The notes under the pieces are model-generated. The model did no database searches, was not told the DNA's origin, and saw only the letters and a list, made by a program, of their open reading frames with translations. A DNA stretch of 19,243 nt, taken from contig JAAZGN010000069.1 of NCBI GenBank assembly GCA_012511185.1, positions 1-19,243 on the forward strand, read 5' to 3'. Made by a program: the position numbers and the translations under genes. The stretch comes from Clostridiaceae bacterium. Its GTDB lineage: Bacteria; Bacillota; Clostridia; Saccharofermentanales; DTU023. Position 1 is the stretch's first letter; each line of letters opens with the position of its first letter. Shown in pieces: positions 16,168 through 19,243 of the stretch.

Positions 16168-16200
16168 CTGTAACGGAACGTCCGCGACAGTCTTTTTCTT
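16168..16200 (+). terminator. Weak hairpin followed by a T-rich run
   Basis: CTGT-aa-CGGA, loop ACG, TCCG-cg-ACAG, then TCTTTTTCTT. The stem has a 2x2 internal mismatch. It has terminator shape on the plus strand, but no plus-strand gene lies upstream (rex is on the minus strand), and the T run continues into the likely -35 of the pdxS promoter. It could block antisense transcription or be chance. Confidence 0.25.
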
Positions 16201-16227
16201 GCGTTCGCTAAACCGTCAGCGTATACT
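16199..16227 (+). promoter_or_regulatory. Probable promoter upstream of pdxS
   Basis: TTGCGT (16199-16204), a 17-base spacer, then TATACT (16222-16227). The -10 matches 5 of 6 consensus positions; the -35 only 3 of 6. Transcription would begin near 16234 and give a leader of about 105 bases before the pdxS ATG, containing the hairpin at 16265-16289. A second TATAAT at 16296-16301 after that hairpin has no good -35. Confidence 0.5.
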
Positions 16228-16264
16228 GAAACAGGTACGGAATCAAGGCTGGATTAACTGTGAC

Positions 16265-16289
16265 AAAGCTCCGCTATCGGAGTTTTTTT
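16265..16289 (+). terminator. Intrinsic-terminator hairpin in the pdxS leader (possible attenuator)
   Basis: CTCCG (16269-16273), loop CTAT, CGGAG (16278-16282), then seven T. The stem can extend by G-T and three A-T pairs into the T run. It lies between the probable pdxS promoter and the pdxS start with no gene upstream on this strand, so it either attenuates pdxS or ends a short RNA of about 55 bases. Confidence 0.65.
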
Positions 16290-16338
16290 AAGATGTATAA
16301 TCGTATCTGTTTGAATAGGGATTGGAGGCATGATTCTG

Positions 16339-17202
16339 ATGAAACAATTTGACCGCAACCTTGCGGAACAGCTGAGAGGCGGCGTCATCATGGATGTCGT
16401 CAATGTCGAGCAGGCCCGGATCGCCGAGGAAGCCGGAGCCGTATCGGTCATGGCGCTCGAACGCGTTCCGGCTGACATTCGTTCGGCTGGTGGTATTTCA
16501 AGAATGAGTGATCCCGCCATGATCAAGGCGATTATGAAGGCGGTCAAGATCCCGGTGATGGCGAAAGTGCGTTTCGGCCATTTTGTTGAAGCACAGATTC
16601 TCCAGGCCATCGGTGTTGACTTCATCGATGAAAGCGAAGTGTTGACTCCTGCCGACGAAGTCTACCATATCGATAAAACCAGGTTTGATGTGCCTTTTGT
16701 GTGTGGCGCGCGCGGCCTCGACGAGGCGTTGCGACGCTTGGCCGAAGGGGCCATGATGATACGCACCAAGGGTGAGCCAGGTACGGGAGACGTGGTCCAG
16801 GCGGTCCGGCACATGCGAAAAATCAATCAACAGATCGGGGAGGTCGTCTCGCTTCGCCCCGATGAACTTTACGTCCGTGCGCGCGACCTGGCTGTTCCGA
16901 TTGAACTGATCCAATACGTCCATAAGCACGGCAAGCTGCCGGTTCCAAATTTTTCCGCCGGCGGTGTCGCGACACCGGCTGATGCCGCCCTGATGCGACA
17001 GCTCGGCGCCGAGGGCGTATTCGTCGGGTCGGGAATTTTCAAGTCCGGCGACCCCGTGCGCCGTGCCAAGGCCTTTGTTGAAGCCTGTGAGCACTACGAC
17101 GATCCGGAACGCCTGGCTCATGTTTCCGAGAACCTGGGCGAGGCCATGATCGGCTTGAACCCTGATCAGATTGACCTGATCATGTCAGCTAGGGGAGTTT
17201 AG
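16339..17202 (+). CDS. pdxS: Pyridoxal 5'-phosphate synthase, PdxS subunit
   Basis: PdxS builds pyridoxal 5'-phosphate from ribose 5-phosphate, glyceraldehyde 3-phosphate and ammonia, in a dodecamer normally fed ammonia by the glutaminase PdxT. The sequence is highly conserved: LRGGVIMDVVN with D19, the Schiff-base lysine K76 in VMAKVRFGH, the second lysine K144 in RTKGEPGTG, and NFSAGGVATPADAALMRQLG near the C-terminus. I chose ATG 16339 (287 residues) because GGAGG is ten bases upstream, but only one base before the ATG at 16330, which would add MIL. The next gene is a dehydrogenase, not pdxT, so PdxT must be encoded elsewhere or ammonia used directly. The stop is eight bases before the next start, indicating an operon. 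Confidence 0.97.
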   Translation: MKQFDRNLAEQLRGGVIMDVVNVEQARIAEEAGAVSVMALERVPADIRSAGGISRMSDPAMIKAIMKAVKIPVMAKVRFGHFVEAQILQAIGVDFIDESEVLTPADEVYHIDKTRFDVPFVCGARGLDEALRRLAEGAMMIRTKGEPGTGDVVQAVRHMRKINQQIGEVVSLRPDELYVRARDLAVPIELIQYVHKHGKLPVPNFSAGGVATPADAALMRQLGAEGVFVGSGIFKSGDPVRRAKAFVEACEHYDDPERLAHVSENLGEAMIGLNPDQIDLIMSARGV

Positions 17203-17210
17203 AAGAACAG

Positions 17211-18107
17211 ATGCCCATCAAGCGAATCGGATTCATCGGTACGGGTGTCATGGGTGCGGCCATGGTCGCCCGCCTATGCCATAACGGCTACGAAGTAAGG
17301 GTTTTTAATCGAACAAGAACCAAGGCGGAGCAGACCGCCTGCGTGACGGGAGCGGTGTGCACCGGCAGCATAGCCGACGCGGCTGAAGGCGCAGATGCCG
17401 TGATCACCATGGTGGGCTATCCTTCTGATGTTGAGGAGGTTATGCAGGGCCAGGGGGGAGTCTTCGGCACAGCCCGGCCCGGAACCCTTGTCATCGACAT
17501 GACGACCTCGTCCCCCTCGCTCGCCGTCAGGCTCTATGAGGAAGGACAGAGAAAAGGTCTGCACCTTTTGGACGCGCCTGTTTCGGGTGGTGACCTGGGG
17601 GCACGCGATGGAACACTTTCCATTATGGTGGGCGGTGACCGCGAATCCTACGACCGCGCCCTTCCCGTATTCTCGGTTCTGGGCAGGAATATTGTTTACA
17701 TGGGCGAGGCGGGCAAGGGCCAGCATACCAAGGCTGCCAACCAGATCGCTGTGGCGGGTGCCACGGCGGCCATGACCGAAGCCATCCTCTATGCTGAGAA
17801 GACAGGTCTGGACCCTGAAACCATGCTGCGGGCAATTGGGGCGGGAGCGGCCGGAAGCTGGCAGATCACCCATATGGCGCCCAGGGTTTTGTCGGGCGAT
17901 CATGATCCCGGTTTTTTCATCAAGCACTTCATCAAAGACATGCGCATCGTGGAAGATGAGATGGCGGAACGCCGCACCAGGCTTCCCATGCTTCATGCGG
18001 TACTGAGTCTTTACGAACGGATGGCGAAAGAAGGTGACGGTGATCTGGGTACCCAGGCTCTGATCCGTTTGTACCGGAGAGAAAAAACCGATGGCGGCAA
18101 GAATTGA
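17211..18107 (+). CDS. NAD(P)-dependent oxidoreductase of the beta-hydroxyacid dehydrogenase family
   Basis: Enzymes of this family (3-hydroxyisobutyrate dehydrogenase, tartronate semialdehyde reductase and similar) interconvert beta-hydroxyacids and semialdehydes with NAD(H) or NADP(H). The 298-residue protein has GFIGTGVMG (7-15) as the Rossmann dinucleotide loop, the substrate-binding motif DAPVSGGDLGARDGTLSIMVGG, and the catalytic lysine K174 in HTKAANQ. The residue after the second strand includes FNRTRTK, where an arginine pair would favour NADP(H), but this is only suggestive. The start ATG has a weak AGAAG. It is tightly linked to pdxS (8 bp), with the Tim44-like gene 45 bp downstream. 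A link to B6 metabolism is unproven; substrate unknown. Confidence 0.92.
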   Translation: MPIKRIGFIGTGVMGAAMVARLCHNGYEVRVFNRTRTKAEQTACVTGAVCTGSIADAAEGADAVITMVGYPSDVEEVMQGQGGVFGTARPGTLVIDMTTSSPSLAVRLYEEGQRKGLHLLDAPVSGGDLGARDGTLSIMVGGDRESYDRALPVFSVLGRNIVYMGEAGKGQHTKAANQIAVAGATAAMTEAILYAEKTGLDPETMLRAIGAGAAGSWQITHMAPRVLSGDHDPGFFIKHFIKDMRIVEDEMAERRTRLPMLHAVLSLYERMAKEGDGDLGTQALIRLYRREKTDGGKN

Positions 18108-18152
18108 CCGGTTTTGTTTAGATTACGAGCACCGACAGGAGGGCCTTGACAG

Positions 18153-19097
18153 ATGAGACGGACGGTTAAATTTTCACTCGTATTGTTGGCGACATTAATG
18201 GCCTTGATCGTGTTCAGTGCCACCCCCCATGCCAGCACCCGTTTCTATCCGGGGCCTGCCGATGCCGGCTTTTTCGGCGGCGACAGCGACTGGGGCGGCT
18301 CTTCGGGCGGAGGTGACTGGGGCGGCTCTTTCGGCGACAGTGATTGGGGCGGCAGCGGCAGCTTCGGTAGCTGTGTGGGCCTGTCCTGCCTGGGGGACTC
18401 GCCTTTTGGCCTGATTGTTTTTATCCTTATTGTCGTATTTGTGATTCTGAAATCGAAAAAGGGCAGCCAGGGGGGAGCGACCCACGTCCCGACCGTACAC
18501 CCTGCCCGGTCGGCGGGTATCGCCGACCAGGTGAGACTGCATGACCCCTTCTTTACCGAGGCGGAGATGAGGGAGAAGGTCTCCAATCTCTATTCCGAGA
18601 TGCAGCGCGCCTGGGAAAACCAGGATTGGGAGCCTATGCGGGCCCGCATGACAGACGATCTTTACAACCAGATGTGGCGCCAGCTCCAGGAGCTGGTGAC
18701 CCGTAACCAGATCAACCGGGTGGAGCGGGTGGCCATCATCAGTGTTGCCCTGGTCAACTTCTACCAGGATCAGCAAAACGATAACTTGGTGATTCATTTG
18801 ACCACCCGCATCACCGATTACACCATTGACCGGGCGACCGGCAAGGTGGTCAGCGGTGACCCGCGCCGTGAGAAATTCATGACCTACGAGTGGACCATGA
18901 TCCGCAGTCTGGGCATCAAAACGCCGGCACCTGATGTTGAGGGCAAGCAAGAAGTCAGCCGCAATTGCCCGCACTGCGGTGCCCCCATCGACCTGACGCA
19001 ATCCGCCCGCTGCAGTTACTGCGGCTCCATTGTGACGGCTCCTGAGTTTGACTGGGTCCTGTCCAATATCAAGGGGATCTCCCAACAGACCATTTAA
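18153..19097 (+). CDS. Tim44-like domain protein with signal peptide, Gly-Trp-rich segment and C-terminal zinc ribbon
   Basis: A 314-residue membrane protein. It starts at ATG 18153 behind AGGAGGG. Residues 1-28 form a signal peptide (VLLATLMALIVFSATPHA-S). Residues 42-67 are Gly/Ser/Asp/Trp-rich with three D-W-G-G units. A membrane helix (about 88-105, FGLIVFILIVVFVIL) is followed by KSKKG, placing the rest in the cytoplasm if the N-part is outside. Residues about 130-255 (HDPFFTEAEMREKVSNLY through YEWTMIRSLG) resemble the Tim44/Mba1-like fold of bacterial membrane proteins. The last 45 residues hold a zinc ribbon, C272-x2-C275-x11-C287-x2-C290. No enzymatic residues are visible. It is the last gene of the pdxS unit and precedes a GC hairpin. 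Function unknown; domain assignment is by pattern. Confidence 0.82.
   Translation: MRRTVKFSLVLLATLMALIVFSATPHASTRFYPGPADAGFFGGDSDWGGSSGGGDWGGSFGDSDWGGSGSFGSCVGLSCLGDSPFGLIVFILIVVFVILKSKKGSQGGATHVPTVHPARSAGIADQVRLHDPFFTEAEMREKVSNLYSEMQRAWENQDWEPMRARMTDDLYNQMWRQLQELVTRNQINRVERVAIISVALVNFYQDQQNDNLVIHLTTRITDYTIDRATGKVVSGDPRREKFMTYEWTMIRSLGIKTPAPDVEGKQEVSRNCPHCGAPIDLTQSARCSYCGSIVTAPEFDWVLSNIKGISQQTI
18276..18353 (+). repeat. Short in-gene tandem repeat encoding Gly-rich D-W-G-G units
   Basis: Three imperfect copies of a unit encoding roughly G-D-S/G-D-W-G-G, the core GACTGGGGCGGC-like sequence repeated at irregular spacing. It encodes the extracytoplasmic linker of the Tim44-like protein. Copy number could vary between strains by slippage. 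Confidence 0.7.
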
Positions 19098-19121
19098 CGG
19101 ATCCTTGTTCTCAATCAGACC

Positions 19122-19151
19122 GCAGGCCCGCCCCCAAAAAGGCGGGCCTGC
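19122..19151 (+). terminator. Strong GC-rich hairpin downstream of the pdxS operon
   Basis: GCAGGCCCGCC (19122-19132), loop CCCAAAAA, GGCGGGCCTGC (19141-19151): an 11-bp perfect stem, 24 bases after the Tim44-like stop. The following CTGCTTTA is only moderately T-rich, but the stem is very stable. It is the natural 3' end of the pdxS-dehydrogenase-Tim44 unit. Confidence 0.8.
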
Positions 19152-19243
19152 CTGCTTTACGCAAGATGATAACCAGGGCTACAGGCCTTGCAACTTCAAA
19201 CTTTGTTCAAATCAGGAGCATAGGCTGGGCCATGGATGAGGAC
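19152..19243. other. Right-edge noncoding stretch, possible start of a further gene
   Basis: No complete gene. A plus-strand ATG at 19232 (M-D-E-D to the edge) has AGGAG (19214-19218) 13 bases upstream, longer than usual. It may be the start of the next gene but only four codons are visible, so this is not claimed. Confidence 0.2.

Noticed and set aside
16112..16338. tRNA(Sec) (selC) in the rex-pdxS intergenic region
   Set aside because: The gap is long enough, but there is no T-arm GGTTCGAATCC-like sequence, no acceptor-stem pairing and no TCA anticodon loop in context; its hairpins are terminator-like.
17274..17996. 240-codon minus-strand open frame opposite the dehydrogenase
   Set aside because: Antisense to a gene with clear Rossmann and catalytic motifs; composition is arginine/histidine-rich as expected for a shadow.
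18195..19085. 296-codon minus-strand open frame opposite the Tim44-like gene
   Set aside because: The plus strand has a signal peptide, ribosome-binding site, membrane helix and zinc ribbon; the antisense frame has none and is a shadow.

Overview
This 19.2 kb, GC-rich and gene-dense window looks like chromosome of an anaerobic, low-to-mid-GC-phylum Gram-positive, most likely a clostridial (Firmicutes/Bacillota) lineage. The pointers are AddA/AddB rather than RecBCD, an LtaS-like polyglycerol-phosphate synthase, the redox repressor Rex, DXP-independent vitamin B6 synthesis (PdxS), and a full selenocysteine biosynthesis and insertion set (SelA, SelB, SelD). Genus cannot be read from the sequence. 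There are no insertion sequences, phage genes, CRISPR arrays, rRNA or tRNA genes. The tRNA(Sec) gene (selC) is not in the window.

Layout, left to right. (1) 1-507, minus: N-terminal 169 codons of addA, running off the left edge. (2) 685-4534, plus: a lipoprotein with three repeated domains, then an LtaS-type membrane sulfatase/transferase whose reading frame is cut by one in-frame TAG inside transmembrane helix 2. (3) 4537-11134, minus: selA-selB-addB, with selA/selB overlapping by four bases and selB/addB abutting. (4) 11206-12285, plus: a sugar-transfer-associated ATP-grasp enzyme. (5) 12286-16111, minus: rex, a diacylglycerol-kinase-family gene, a divergent MtnA-like isomerase and selD. 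The selD gene starts at 13329, about 100 bases before any uninterrupted frame suggests, because codon 17 is a UGA with a SECIS-like hairpin directly behind it: SelD is itself a selenoprotein. (6) 16339-19097, plus: pdxS, a beta-hydroxyacid dehydrogenase and a secreted/membrane Tim44-like zinc-ribbon protein, closed by a strong GC hairpin.

How it fits together. SelD makes selenophosphate, SelA uses it to convert Ser-tRNA(Sec) to Sec-tRNA(Sec), and SelB delivers that to UGA codons carrying a SECIS, including the one in selD. selD lies at the end of a probable four-gene unit headed by rex. The rex promoter (TTGACA, 17-base spacer, TAATAT) has its -10 box inside an 18-bp inverted repeat with Rex-operator geometry, which suggests NADH/NAD+ control of selenophosphate supply. 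Two plus-strand blocks (envelope genes at 685-4534 and the ATP-grasp gene at 11206-12285) sit exactly between minus-strand partners that are usually neighbours (addB/addA and selD/selA), with almost no spacer at their 3' ends. This suggests repeated insertion into a once continuous minus-strand cluster.

Most worth a second look: the TAG in the LtaS-like gene, the UGA/SECIS in selD, the Rex operator over the rex promoter, the MtnA-like protein missing one expected phosphate-binding arginine, and a terminator hairpin inside the pdxS leader.
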